From Sphingopyxis sp. USTB-05 (lineage in GTDB: Bacteria > Pseudomonadota > Alphaproteobacteria > Sphingomonadales > Sphingomonadaceae), in contig NZ_CP084712.1 of the NCBI RefSeq assembly GCF_023822045.1, positions 930,001 through 994,000 on the forward strand: a DNA stretch of 64,000 bases, given 5' to 3'. Positions 56,134 to 64,000 of the stretch are shown piece by piece (the stretch's first letter is position 1; each line of letters begins with the position of its first letter). The position numbers and the translations under genes were made by a program. Under the pieces are notes generated by a model, which worked only from the letters and a program-made list of their open reading frames with translations, did not search any database and was not told where the DNA came from.

Positions 56134-56251
56134 TCATTGTCCTGTGGGTGCATTTCTTATCGGCTGAGGTAGAGATGACTTTCCATTAATTGTTTCGTGG
56201 ACAACAAATCTAGTAGGTCTCTTTCCTGCATCATATTGTATTTCAACCCTA
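56134..56251 (-). pseudogene. 5'-truncated coding tail upstream of the YezG-like gene
   Basis: An open frame from the edge of MITE copy 2 to TGA 56134-56136 encodes 38 residues beginning RVEIQYDAGKRPTRFVVHE and ending RNAPTGQ. The frame is stopped inside the MITE (TAA at 56272-56274), and there is no start codon. The stop overlaps the YezG-like ATG 56137 as TGA/ATGA, the usual toxin-immunity spacing. It is best read as the C terminus of a toxin. Confidence 0.65.
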
Positions 56252-56409
56252 GAATTACGGTGACAGTTTACTTAACCCCCAAATCGCCGTTCGGATTTGG
56301 TCAAAAATTTTTTACATGACGCGGGATGCTGAGAAGAACGAAACGAGCAAATCGGCTAAAGTGGATGGCGATACAGATTTAGGGGTTAAGTAAACTGTCA
56401 CCGTAATTC
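56252..56409. mobile_element. 158-bp MITE-like element, copy 2 (intact)
   Basis: Perfect 28-bp terminal inverted repeats, starting GAATTACGGTGACAGTTTAC and ending in its complement ...CCGTAATTC. The interior holds CCAAATC-N6-GATTTGG and an AT-rich TTTTTTACATGAC run and no gene. The right end abuts the duplicated 3' end of the DUF3298 gene. Confidence 0.92.
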
Positions 56410-56522
56410 CGAGGGCAGCTACAAGATCAACGTCCCGGTCACCGGCGCTCTGGTCAAGGTCGTGAAGGAGGAGTTCGCCCGCGATTTTCTTCCAGTCAAC
56501 TGAGGATGAGCGCGCGGCAAAA
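56409..56522 (+). repeat. Right copy of the ~113-bp direct repeat
   Basis: Encodes the last 31 codons of the DUF3298 lipoprotein, without its 5' part, directly after MITE copy 2. It marks the right border of the island. Confidence 0.95.
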
Positions 56523-56615
56523 ACGCGCTAGGGGCCTCGGACGGTGTTGGCCCATAAAACTGGATTGTCGCCGCTGAATCCGCCATCCTCTCCCGGGCAG
56601 TAGGGGAGAGGGTGG

Positions 56616-57179
56616 ATGCGTCGATTTTATCGGATCGTTTCGGCTGCGGCGTTGCTGGCCGCACTCGGCGGATGCAGTTTTCAGACGGCACTGGACAAGA
56701 TGGTTTCGCCCGAGCGGCAGAAGGAGCTTGTCGCGATCGGCGAACGCTTCTGCACTGATCCCGTCAGCATGAAGAGCCAGTTGCACCCCGAAATCGCAAC
56801 CTCGGTCGAAGCTGCGGTGCCGGCGCTGCCGCGCGAATGCCCCGAAGGCAAAGCCACCTGGCAACTCGCTACCTATAATTGGAAGACCAACGTCACCCCC
56901 GGCCTGAAGGAGCAGCAGGAAGAGGCGGTGATTGTCGCAACGGGCAAGGGGAAATGGACGACCGTATCGCTGCGCTTCTATGCGCAGAATGATGCGCCGA
57001 TGCAGATCACCGAGTGGAATGTGCTGGGCAGCGCGACCAAACCGCCCGCGCTCCAATTCATCGAGCAATATGAGGCCGGGGTACGGGCGCTGCGGATCGG
57101 AGGTCCGATCGTGCTGCTCGCGATTGGCGGGCTTGTCTTCTGGCTGGTGCGGCGGCGGCGCGCAAAACGCGCCGCCTGA
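56616..57179 (+). CDS. Lipoprotein with C-terminal membrane segment, unknown
   Basis: 187 residues. Signal with lipobox LAALGGC (Cys ~20). The soluble part (~25-150) has an alpha+beta look ('VAIGERFCTDPVSMKSQLHPE', 'TVSLRFYAQNDAPMQITEWNVLG'). A membrane segment (IGGPIVLLAIGGLVFWLV) and a basic tail end the protein, so both ends may be membrane-attached. It starts 94 bases after the island. Function unknown. Confidence 0.68.
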   Translation: MRRFYRIVSAAALLAALGGCSFQTALDKMVSPERQKELVAIGERFCTDPVSMKSQLHPEIATSVEAAVPALPRECPEGKATWQLATYNWKTNVTPGLKEQQEEAVIVATGKGKWTTVSLRFYAQNDAPMQITEWNVLGSATKPPALQFIEQYEAGVRALRIGGPIVLLAIGGLVFWLVRRRRAKRAA

Positions 57180-57182
57180 CGG

Positions 57183-58721
57183 CTATTCCGCGGCTTCGAG
57201 TTCGGCGGGCGCGGTCGCGGCCGCCGCACGCGCATTGCTGAACGTCAGCACGCCGTCGGCAATCGCGCCGGTGCGCATGTCGATGCGGTCCTGCACATAA
57301 TTCTGGCTGAGCCGCCAGGGCAGCGCGACCGTGCTCTTCGGCATGATGTGCAGCGAGCGCTGGATATAGCCCGACGAGAAGTCGAAGACATTTTCTTCCT
57401 CAAGGCTCGACGGGTCGGCGAGGGCGGGCGTCGCGACGGTGGTGCGCGTGTCGCGCATATGGTTGAGCACGCGGCAGACATATTCCGACACGATGTCGGC
57501 GCGCAGTGTCCAGCTTGCGTTGAGATAGCCGAACACGGCCGAGAAGTTCGGCACGTTCGAGAACATGCACGCCTTGTAATAGAAATGATCGTGCCAATCG
57601 ACCGGGGCGCCATCGACCCGCACGGGTATCTTGCCGGCGACGGCGAGCTTCAGCCCAGTGGCGGTCACGATGATGTCGGCATCGAGATGTTTGCCGGATT
57701 TGAGCTGGATACCGGTCGCATCGAATTTCTCGATATGATCGGTCACGACCGATGCCCGGTCTGCCTTCATCGCTTCGAAGAAATCGGCATCGGGAACGAG
57801 GCAGAGGCGCTGGTCCCAAGGGTTGTAGGGCGGGGTGAAAGCTTTGGCGTCATATCGGTCGCCAAGGCTTGCCTGCAGTTTCTTGGTCAGGAATTCCTTG
57901 ACCTTCTCGGGCTTCTCGCGCGCGCGACGGAACGCGATATCTTGAAGGCGGACGTTCTTGAACCGCGTGATCTTGTACGCGAGCCCCTCGGGCAGGAATT
58001 TGCGGAGGAAGTTCGCGAAGCCGTCCTTCGCCGGCCGGATAAAATACCAGGTCGGAGTGCGCTGAAGCATCGTGACGTGGGCGGCTTCCTTCATCGAAGG
58101 GACGATCGTCACCGCGGTTGCGCCCGATCCGATCACGACGACCTTTTTGTCCTTATAGTCGAGATCTTTCGGCCAGAACTGCGGATGGATGATCTGACCC
58201 TTGAAATCCTCGCGGCCCGCGAATTGCGCATCGAAGGGCTCGTCATAGTCGTAATAGCCCGACCCGAGATAAAGCCAGCGCGCGGTTGTGGTCGACGTCG
58301 CGCCCTTGCTGTCCTCCATCGTCACCGTCCAGCGCGCGGCGGCGCTGTCCCAGTCGGCACCGACGACCTTGCTGTCGAAACGAATGCGCTCGCGAATATG
58401 GCGTTCGTCGACGATGCGGTTGAGATATTCGAGGATCGACGGGCCGTCGGCGATCGACTTTTCGTGCTTCCATGGTTCGAAGACGAAACCGAGCGTGTGC
58501 ATGTCGCTGTCAGATCGGATACCGGGATAGCGGAAGAGGTCCCAGGTACCGCCAAGCTGTTCGCGACGCTCGACGAGGGCAAAGCTGCGGTCGGGCGAGT
58601 TCATCTGCAAATGCACCGCCATGCCGATGCCCGAAATTCCCGCGCCGACGATCAGCACATCCTGATCGACCGGTGCAGCCTTCGCGTCTGCGGGGCGTTC
58701 CGTCGTCGCCGTGCCTGCCAT
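57183..58721 (-). CDS. Flavin-containing monooxygenase (Baeyer-Villiger type)
   Basis: 512 residues. FAD site GAGISGIG (residues ~22-29), NADP site GSGATA near 185, and 'FKGQIIHPQFWPKDLDYKDKK' near 150-170 in place of the Baeyer-Villiger fingerprint FxGxxxHxxxWP. It inserts oxygen next to a ketone or oxidises a soft nucleophile, using NADPH. GGGAG precedes ATG 58721. Upstream codons to 58778 are not conserved-looking. No partner is required. Substrate unknown. Confidence 0.9.
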   Translation of the reverse strand: MAGTATTERPADAKAAPVDQDVLIVGAGISGIGMAVHLQMNSPDRSFALVERREQLGGTWDLFRYPGIRSDSDMHTLGFVFEPWKHEKSIADGPSILEYLNRIVDERHIRERIRFDSKVVGADWDSAAARWTVTMEDSKGATSTTTARWLYLGSGYYDYDEPFDAQFAGREDFKGQIIHPQFWPKDLDYKDKKVVVIGSGATAVTIVPSMKEAAHVTMLQRTPTWYFIRPAKDGFANFLRKFLPEGLAYKITRFKNVRLQDIAFRRAREKPEKVKEFLTKKLQASLGDRYDAKAFTPPYNPWDQRLCLVPDADFFEAMKADRASVVTDHIEKFDATGIQLKSGKHLDADIIVTATGLKLAVAGKIPVRVDGAPVDWHDHFYYKACMFSNVPNFSAVFGYLNASWTLRADIVSEYVCRVLNHMRDTRTTVATPALADPSSLEEENVFDFSSGYIQRSLHIMPKSTVALPWRLSQNYVQDRIDMRTGAIADGVLTFSNARAAAATAPAELEAAE

Positions 58722-58915
58722 AGTTTCGTCTCCCGATTGTCTTTGGCGCCAGCTTACGCACCGCGTTGCATTTTGCAATCGAATTGACAGCGATGAAAGT
58801 ATGGGTGCGGAGGGCCGCGTCCCTTGTCGCTGTCACATTATTGTCATAGGGGCGAAACCCAATTGTCACCATTCAGCCATGATGTCGCATCAACTATAGG
58901 AAAGGATTGATCTTC

Positions 58916-60040
58916 ATGCGCCAGATCGCGGTTCTTCCCTATCGATTCGGCGGTCCTGCGCAGGATGGTCCGACCGAAATCCTGCTGATCACCTCGCGCG
59001 AGACGAAGCGTTGGGTGGTGCCGAAGGGCAATCCGCTGACGGGCATCACGCGTCACGCCGCCGCCGCGATCGAAGCGGAGGAGGAGGCGGGGGTGATCGG
59101 TGCTGTCTGCCCGACGCCGATCGGCAGCTATGAATATCGCAAGCGCCGGGCCAATGGCGCGTCGATCATGTATAATGTCGAAGTCTTCCCGCTCGCCGTG
59201 ACGAACGAACTCGACGACTGGAAAGAAATGGACGAACGCGACCGCAAATGGTTTTCGTTCCGCGACGCCGCGTCGGCCGTGGAAGAGCCCGATTTGCAGG
59301 CGCTGATCCGATCGTTCGGCGATGGCGGTTTTCGTGCCGTCGCCCAACCGCGGAGCGTCGCCCACAATGTAGCAGACAAGACAGGGGTTAGCTGGATGTT
59401 CGCATGGTTTCAGCGTTTGCTGCCGCGACAGGGAAATTTCTTTGAATTGTTCGAAAGCCACGCTGCGACGCTCGTCGCCGGTGCCAATGCCCTGTCGCGC
59501 ATGCTTCAGGGTGGCGAGGGCATGGCCGACCATGTTCAGGAAATCATCGAGCGTGAGCATGACGCCGACGCGATCACCCGTGAAGTGCTCCAGACCGTCC
59601 GCCGCACCTTCCTGACGCCTTTCGACCGCAGCGCGATCACCGACCTGATCGCCTCGATGGACGATGCGATCGACGAGATGCAGAAGACCGCAGGCGCCGT
59701 CGACCTGTACGACGTCACCGAATTCGAGCCCGAGATGCGCGACATTGGGGGCATTATTGTCGATGCGGCGCGTTTGACGGCGGAGGCGCTGCCGCTGCTC
59801 CGCAATATCGGCGCCAACGGTCCGCGCCTCCACGAACTGACCGAACGGTTGGTGCGCATGGAAGGCCATGCCGACGAAATCCATGCCGCCGGCCTCAAGC
59901 GCCTGTTCCGTGAGCATGGCGAGGCGAACCCGACGCGCTTCCTGATCGCACGCGAACTCTTCCGCCATCTGGAACGCGTCACCGACAGTTTCGAGGATGT
60001 TGCGAACGAAATCGACGGTCTCGTCATCGACCACGCATAA
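58916..60040 (+). CDS. Fusion of a Nudix hydrolase with a DUF47 (PhoU-like) Pit accessory protein
   Basis: 374 residues in one frame. Residues ~1-150 are a Nudix domain of the DIPP-like type: 'WVVPKGNPLTGITRHAAAAIEAEEEAGVIG'. The metal-binding EAEEEAG is intact, but the Arg of REUxEE is Ile. Residues 161-374 are a complete DUF47/PhoU-like domain starting 'MFAWFQRLLPRQGNFFELFE'. DUF47 proteins are usually independent partners of Pit phosphate transporters. An internal ATG (59396) preceded by AGGGG could give the DUF47 part alone. The codon just before it is TGG, one base from TGA. ATG 58916 is preferred over TTG 58907. The pit gene follows after 15 bases. Confidence 0.85.
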   Translation: MRQIAVLPYRFGGPAQDGPTEILLITSRETKRWVVPKGNPLTGITRHAAAAIEAEEEAGVIGAVCPTPIGSYEYRKRRANGASIMYNVEVFPLAVTNELDDWKEMDERDRKWFSFRDAASAVEEPDLQALIRSFGDGGFRAVAQPRSVAHNVADKTGVSWMFAWFQRLLPRQGNFFELFESHAATLVAGANALSRMLQGGEGMADHVQEIIEREHDADAITREVLQTVRRTFLTPFDRSAITDLIASMDDAIDEMQKTAGAVDLYDVTEFEPEMRDIGGIIVDAARLTAEALPLLRNIGANGPRLHELTERLVRMEGHADEIHAAGLKRLFREHGEANPTRFLIARELFRHLERVTDSFEDVANEIDGLVIDHA

Positions 60041-60055
60041 GCGGGGGCGTCTACC

Positions 60056-61069
60056 ATGCACGAACTCGCTTTTCCGCTCCTCGTCGGCCTCGTCATCCTG
60101 GCGCTGGCGTTCGATTTCCTCAACGGTCTGCACGATGCCGCCAACAGCATCGCGACCGTCGTCGCCACGCGGCTGCTGCGGCCGGTGCAGGCGGTGCTCT
60201 TCGCTGCCTTCTTCAACTTTGCCGCTTATTTCCTCTCGGTCATCTTTCCCGAACTGCACAAGGTTGCCGAGACGATCGGCAAGGGGATCATCGACAAGGA
60301 TCTGGTGACCCCCGCGGTCGTGTTCGGTGCGCTGGTCGGTGCGATGTTCTGGAACGTCGTCACTTGGCTCAAGGGCATTCCGTCGTCGTCGAGCCATGCG
60401 CTTGTTGGCGGTATCGTTGGCGCAGGCGTGGCACATGCGGGGTTCGAGGGGATCGAGTGGACCGGGCTCAACAAGACGGTCATCGCAATCTTCCTGTCGC
60501 CGCTGTTGGGCATGATGCTAGCGATGCTGGTGATGCTGATCAGCAGTTGGGCGCTGCGCCGCGCGACCGCGAGCTTCGCGGAAAAGACCTTCCGCCATCT
60601 CCACCTCCTGTCGTCGGCCGCCTATTCGATCAGCCACGGCCTGAACGACGCGCAAAAGACGATGGGGATCATTACCGTCCTTCTCTATTCGACCGGCTAT
60701 CTCGGCGGGGAATTCCATGTCCCGCACTGGGTCGCGTTCAGCTGCTACATCGCGATCGCGCTCGGCACATTGTCGGGTGGGTGGAAGATTATCGAGACCA
60801 TGGGCGGCCGCATCACCAAGCTGTCGCACCATCAGGGTTTCGCCGCGTCGACGGGCGGATCGATCATGGTGTTCACCGCCAGCCTGCTAGGCATTCCGGT
60901 GTCGACGACGCACACGATCACCGGCAGCATCATCGGCGCCGGCGTAGCGCGTCGCGCCAGCGCAGTGCGCTGGGGTGTCGCGGGCAATGTCGTCGCGGCA
61001 TGGTTCATTACCATTCCGGCGAGCGCTCTCGTCGCCGCGGCTTTCTATGGGATTACCCGGCTTTTCTGA
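60056..61069 (+). CDS. pit: Low-affinity inorganic phosphate transporter Pit
   Basis: 337 residues with about ten membrane helices. Family signatures occur twice: 'FLNGLHDAANSIATVVATRLLRP' near the N terminus and 'VVTWLKGIPSSSSHALVGGIVGAG', with the second half repeated as 'ISHGLNDAQKTMG' and 'GIPVSTTHTITGSIIGAG'. It imports metal-phosphate with protons. The DUF47 fusion protein upstream is its probable regulator. Confidence 0.95.
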   Translation: MHELAFPLLVGLVILALAFDFLNGLHDAANSIATVVATRLLRPVQAVLFAAFFNFAAYFLSVIFPELHKVAETIGKGIIDKDLVTPAVVFGALVGAMFWNVVTWLKGIPSSSSHALVGGIVGAGVAHAGFEGIEWTGLNKTVIAIFLSPLLGMMLAMLVMLISSWALRRATASFAEKTFRHLHLLSSAAYSISHGLNDAQKTMGIITVLLYSTGYLGGEFHVPHWVAFSCYIAIALGTLSGGWKIIETMGGRITKLSHHQGFAASTGGSIMVFTASLLGIPVSTTHTITGSIIGAGVARRASAVRWGVAGNVVAAWFITIPASALVAAAFYGITRLF

Positions 61070-61139
61070 ACCGGGCAGGGTTGCGTTTGAATTGGAACGT
61101 AATAAGAACATTCCTCTACGATGATGGGGAGTGCGTGCA

Positions 61140-61601
61140 ATGGCCGGCGATTTCGATTTCCAGATTGGCAGCTGGCAGGTGCGGCACCGCCGCCTGAAAG
61201 AGCGGCTTGCGAACTGCACCGAATGGGAAGAGTTCGACGGCACCTCGGACATGCGTCCGATCCTCGGCGGCAATGGCAATGTCGAGGACAATCTCCTCCA
61301 CATCCCCGGCGGAACCTATCGCGCGATCGCGCTGCGATCCTATGATCCGGCGCAAGATAGTTGGGCGATCTGGTGGCTCGATGCGCGCAGCCCGCATGCG
61401 CTCGACGTGCCCGTCATCGGCCGGTTCGAGGATGGCGTCGGCCATTTCTATGCCGACGACACGCTCGATGGCCAGCCGATCCGACTGCGCTTCATCTGGA
61501 GCCGTACAGACACTTCCACGCCGCGCTGGGAGCAGGCAATGTCCGCGGACGGCGGCGAAAGCTGGGAAGTGAACTGGACTATGGATTTCACGCGCGCATA
61601 G
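61140..61601 (+). CDS. DUF1579-like beta-sheet protein
   Basis: 153 residues, starting 'MAGDFDFQIGSWQVRHRRLKE'. Trp-rich strands ('DSWAIWWLDARSP', 'LRFIWSRTDTSTPRWEQAMSADGGESWEVNWTMDF') suggest an eight- to ten-strand lipocalin-like barrel of the DUF1579 type. ATG 61140 has GGGGAG nine bases upstream; GTG 61131 is an alternative. Function unknown. Confidence 0.75.
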   Translation: MAGDFDFQIGSWQVRHRRLKERLANCTEWEEFDGTSDMRPILGGNGNVEDNLLHIPGGTYRAIALRSYDPAQDSWAIWWLDARSPHALDVPVIGRFEDGVGHFYADDTLDGQPIRLRFIWSRTDTSTPRWEQAMSADGGESWEVNWTMDFTRA

Positions 61602-61603
61602 CC

Positions 61604-63079
61604 TCAGCGCGGACGATAATCGACGCTTGCGCCGCCGACCATCCGCACCGGCAGGTAGAGTCCATTGCCATAGGCCTTTATCTCGCCCGTCTCGAAGCTG
61701 TCGACGCGGGTACGGATGACGAAGGCGCCCTCGCGCCGCTGATCGACGGCGCGTTTGATCTTTCCCTGTAGCTCGCCAAGATCGCGGGTGAAATTCTGCG
61801 TCAGCGCCTCGGCGATCAAGGGCGCGAAACCCTCGCTGCGGCCGAGGAGAATCAGGAGGTCGCCGCCGACACCATCGGTGTCGCCGTTGATGACGAGATC
61901 GGTGAAATGCACCTCGGCCGAGCCCGGCTTGTTCGCCGGGATCGCAGTCATCCAGATGCGGCCGCGCGTCGGTTCGCCCGAGCGGATCTCCAGCTTTGCT
62001 TCGACGTCGACGCCGACCGCGATCCGACCGCCTTCGGCGCCATAGATCGTCGATTTGCCGAACTTCACCATCATCGGGCCGACCTTTGGCAATTCGAAAG
62101 GCCGCAGTGATCGTTTGGCGAGCGCACGGTCGACGACGGGCTGAAGCTGTGCGTAATCCGCGATGACGGGCACGCGCACGTCGAGATGCGGTTTCGGAAT
62201 CTCACGAACCAGCCGGGGTAGCGGCGTGGGGGTGGGGTCGGCCGGTCGGTTCGACACGAAGGTCTCGGTTACCGCTTCCAGCCCGAGATTCAGATTGATC
62301 CGCTGCCCATCCACCCGGTAGCCGCCATAAAGGATACGCTGCGGTGTCACGCGCATCCACACCGGCGGATTTTCGCGGTTGAGTTCAAGCGACGTGAAGC
62401 TCTGTCGCCATACGTCGGCGGCCTGTTTACGGATATCGATCTTTGCGATCTCGCGGTTTACCTCGCGCTCGACGTCCGCGACGACGGGCTTCAGCTTCGC
62501 GTCGGCCTGATCGGTGAAGGTGATGCGGCGGCCCAGAAAATCGATCCCGGGGGCCTTGGTCCAGCCATAGGTAATGCGCGCCTTGCCCCGGGTGCGCCAG
62601 TCGGGAGTAAGCTCGATACGGATGCGGGCGTGCGCCATCGCGGCACCGGTTGCCGTCTCGCCCTTGAGCACGCCGCCGACGTCGCGTGCCGCGATCGTGG
62701 CCCGAAGCGGAACGTCGACGACGATCTCGCTCCCTTCGCCGCGCAGTCGCAGCGGGCCGCGCGTCACTTGGCCGACGATCGTGCAGGCGATCGGCGGCGT
62801 GACCTTGACCTTCTTGCCAAAGACTTTGACCCGTTGGGGCTGGATGCAAGCGCGCTCGCGCTGGTCGATCGTCCACAGCGTCCTCGGGACCGCGCGTTCG
62901 AGCGCCTGCTTGAGCGATGCCGTGTTGGCGTTGATCGGCACCGCGATCAGCGACTTTTGCGTCGGAGAGGGCGCCTTGTCGGTGGCGCGCGGTGGCGCCG
63001 TGACCTCGGTCTGACGGTCGCAGGCGGATAAGGCGGCGGCCAGCAGCAATGTCGCGGTCGTCAGTCGAACAAGACGCAT
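61604..63079 (-). CDS. DUF4403 family lipoprotein
   Basis: 491 residues with a lipoprotein signal (LLAAALSAC). The rest is mostly beta, two similar halves (~45-270 and ~290-480): 'SLIAVPINANTASLKQALERAVPRTL' resembles the start of the second half, 'LDVRVPVIADYAQLQPVVDRALA'. DUF4403 proteins are found in the outer envelope of sphingomonads and others; the fold resembles lipid-binding tubular domains, function unproven. It is convergent with the preceding gene, two bases apart. Confidence 0.85.
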   Translation of the reverse strand: MRLVRLTTATLLLAAALSACDRQTEVTAPPRATDKAPSPTQKSLIAVPINANTASLKQALERAVPRTLWTIDQRERACIQPQRVKVFGKKVKVTPPIACTIVGQVTRGPLRLRGEGSEIVVDVPLRATIAARDVGGVLKGETATGAAMAHARIRIELTPDWRTRGKARITYGWTKAPGIDFLGRRITFTDQADAKLKPVVADVEREVNREIAKIDIRKQAADVWRQSFTSLELNRENPPVWMRVTPQRILYGGYRVDGQRINLNLGLEAVTETFVSNRPADPTPTPLPRLVREIPKPHLDVRVPVIADYAQLQPVVDRALAKRSLRPFELPKVGPMMVKFGKSTIYGAEGGRIAVGVDVEAKLEIRSGEPTRGRIWMTAIPANKPGSAEVHFTDLVINGDTDGVGGDLLILLGRSEGFAPLIAEALTQNFTRDLGELQGKIKRAVDQRREGAFVIRTRVDSFETGEIKAYGNGLYLPVRMVGGASVDYRPR

Positions 63080-63170
63080 ATGGTGCCCCTGATGCGGTAT
63101 CTGCCCCTTATAACAGCGGAGATGTTAAGCCGTTCCTTGCGCTGGCGCGGGTAAGGGAAATGGCGAAAAT

Positions 63171-63356
63171 CTCCGCAACTTCACTCGGAAACGGCGTTTC
63201 ATAGGCAAGCCGTCACCCATCTTCGTCACCCGAGACTCGATCCAGGCGCGCGCTGGCCGTGCTTGAAAAGCGGGATCCCGGATCAAGTCCGGGATGACGA
63301 AGAAAAGAAATGGAGGCAACTTTTGAAACCGCAGAAAACTGCGAAACTTCACTCGC
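63171..63356. repeat. Composite repeat, copy B (inverted relative to copy A)
   Basis: Units CTCCGCAACTTCACTCG (63171-63187) and CTGCGAAACTTCACTCGC (63339-63356) enclose a CCGGG-type palindrome (~63226-63301, GTCACCCGAG... and GATCAAGTCCGGGATGACG). The gene-free interval 63080-63444 (365 bases) consists mostly of this; no gene or terminator is supported in it. Confidence 0.75.
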
Positions 63357-63444
63357 AATTCGCTGTTCGGAGGGGCGGGCAGGCGTCATCGTGCAAGGCT
63401 ATGCGGCCCGCACAATGTAGGACAGCGATTTTCGCAAACGCTGG

Positions 63445-64000
63445 TTAGACGACGACCCCGAACAGGTCATGCTCATCGGCGTCTTCGATCGCGACGTCGA
63501 CGATATCGCCGGCCTTGAGGCTCGCCGCGACGTCGCGAAGATAGACATGGCCGTCGATTTCGGGCGCATCGGCCTGTGAGCGGCCTGTGGCGCCGATGCT
63601 GCCCTCTTCGTCGGCTTCACCGACTTCGTCGATGATGACGGGCAGGGTACGGCCGATCTTGGCTTCGAGCTTGGCGGCGCTGATCGCGGCGGTCTTTGCC
63701 ATGATGCGCTGGTAACGCTCTTCCTTGACCTCTTCGGGCACCTGATCGTCGAGCGCATTCGCTTGCGCTCCCGCGACGGGTTCGAAGCGGAAGGCGCCGA
63801 CGCGGTCGAGCTGCGCTTCGTCGAGCCAGTCGAGAAGATATTGGAAATCGGCCTCGGTCTCGCCCGGGAAGCCGACGACGAAGCTCGATCGGATCGAGAT
63901 GTCGGGGGCGATCTGGCGCCAGCTTTTCAGCCGTTCGAGCACCTTCGCTTCGTTCGCGGGGCGCTTCATGCGCTTGAGGACGCTCGGGCTCGCATGCTGG
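63445..64000 (-). CDS. rimO: Ribosomal protein S12 methylthiotransferase RimO, 3' part
   Basis: The last ~185 residues of a radical-SAM methylthiotransferase; the gene continues past the window end. '[13 protein letters not shown]', '[21 protein letters not shown]' and '[29 protein letters not shown]' fit RimO (methylthiolation of Asp88 of S12) better than MiaB or MtaB. The last ~65 residues are the TRAM domain that binds the substrate. The start lies outside the window. Confidence 0.92.
   Translation of the reverse strand, partial: QHASPSVLKRMKRPANEAKVLERLKSWRQIAPDISIRSSFVVGFPGETEADFQYLLDWLDEAQLDRVGAFRFEPVAGAQANALDDQVPEEVKEERYQRIMAKTAAISAAKLEAKIGRTLPVIIDEVGEADEEGSIGATGRSQADAPEIDGHVYLRDVAASLKAGDIVDVAIEDADEHDLFGVVV

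Noticed and set aside
54328..56409. The island as a phage or integrative element
   Set aside because: No integrase, transposase or tRNA site is present; only MITE-like elements and two small genes. The term island is used in the loose sense.

Overview
The window is a GC-rich, densely packed chromosomal segment. It looks like a sphingomonad (Alphaproteobacteria, Sphingomonadales, perhaps Sphingopyxis-like). The evidence is GC-rich codon use, a Rrf2-suf gene cluster with lineage-specific small genes, UrcA, DUF6356, DUF6491 and DUF4403 proteins, and several families of short palindromic intergenic repeats. The genus is inference. About 62 protein genes are supported. No rRNA, tRNA or CRISPR array was seen.

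Layout. 1-8 kb: YihY membrane protein, fabI, a GNAT acetyltransferase, aroC, an SLC13 permease and two tandem dicarboxylate/amino-acid symporters. 8-13 kb: a Gly/Pro/Arg-repeat lipoprotein, a cytochrome P450, a CPA2 antiporter and an extensin-like protein. 13-20 kb (minus strand): a Rrf2 regulator and sufB-sufC-sufD-sufS-DUF59-sufA, with two uncharacterised small genes inside the operon and an MddA-like methyltransferase after it. 20-28 kb: AraC-type regulator, DUF885 lipoprotein, pyrD, and ggt plus a long-chain acyl-CoA ligase between inverted copies of a repeat. 28-32 kb: a glyoxalase cluster (gloB, gloA, further VOC proteins), a thioesterase and a hydrolase. 32-40 kb: thrS, a phosphoesterase, a TauE-type permease, and an ABC exporter divergent from a tesA-like esterase, as in E. 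coli tesA/ybbAP. 40-53 kb: YnfA, a small beta-barrel protein, rlmN, SDR/HxlR and UrcA/LysR divergent pairs, dnaN, a sorbosone-dehydrogenase-like protein, argC, an NlpC/P60 peptidase and a leucyl aminopeptidase.

53.4-56.6 kb holds the most unusual region. A 2.2-kb AT-richer island lies behind a DUF3298 lipoprotein gene. It is bounded by a duplicated 3' end of that gene and punctuated by copies of a 158-bp MITE-like element; the best copy has perfect 28-bp terminal inverted repeats. Each of the two spaces holds, on the minus strand, a short 5'-truncated coding tail followed by an intact gene. One intact gene looks like a YezG/DUF600 immunity protein whose start overlaps the stop of its tail. 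I read this as an orphan immunity array in which the toxin bodies were lost at the MITE borders.

56.6-64 kb: a lipoprotein, a flavin monooxygenase, an in-frame fusion of a Nudix hydrolase with a complete DUF47 (PhoU-like) protein upstream of a Pit phosphate transporter, a DUF1579-like protein, a DUF4403 protein and the 3' part of rimO. Other points of note are a palindromic repeat translated in frame at the N terminus of sufS and a 20-bp perfect dyad between a LysR gene and a UrcA gene.
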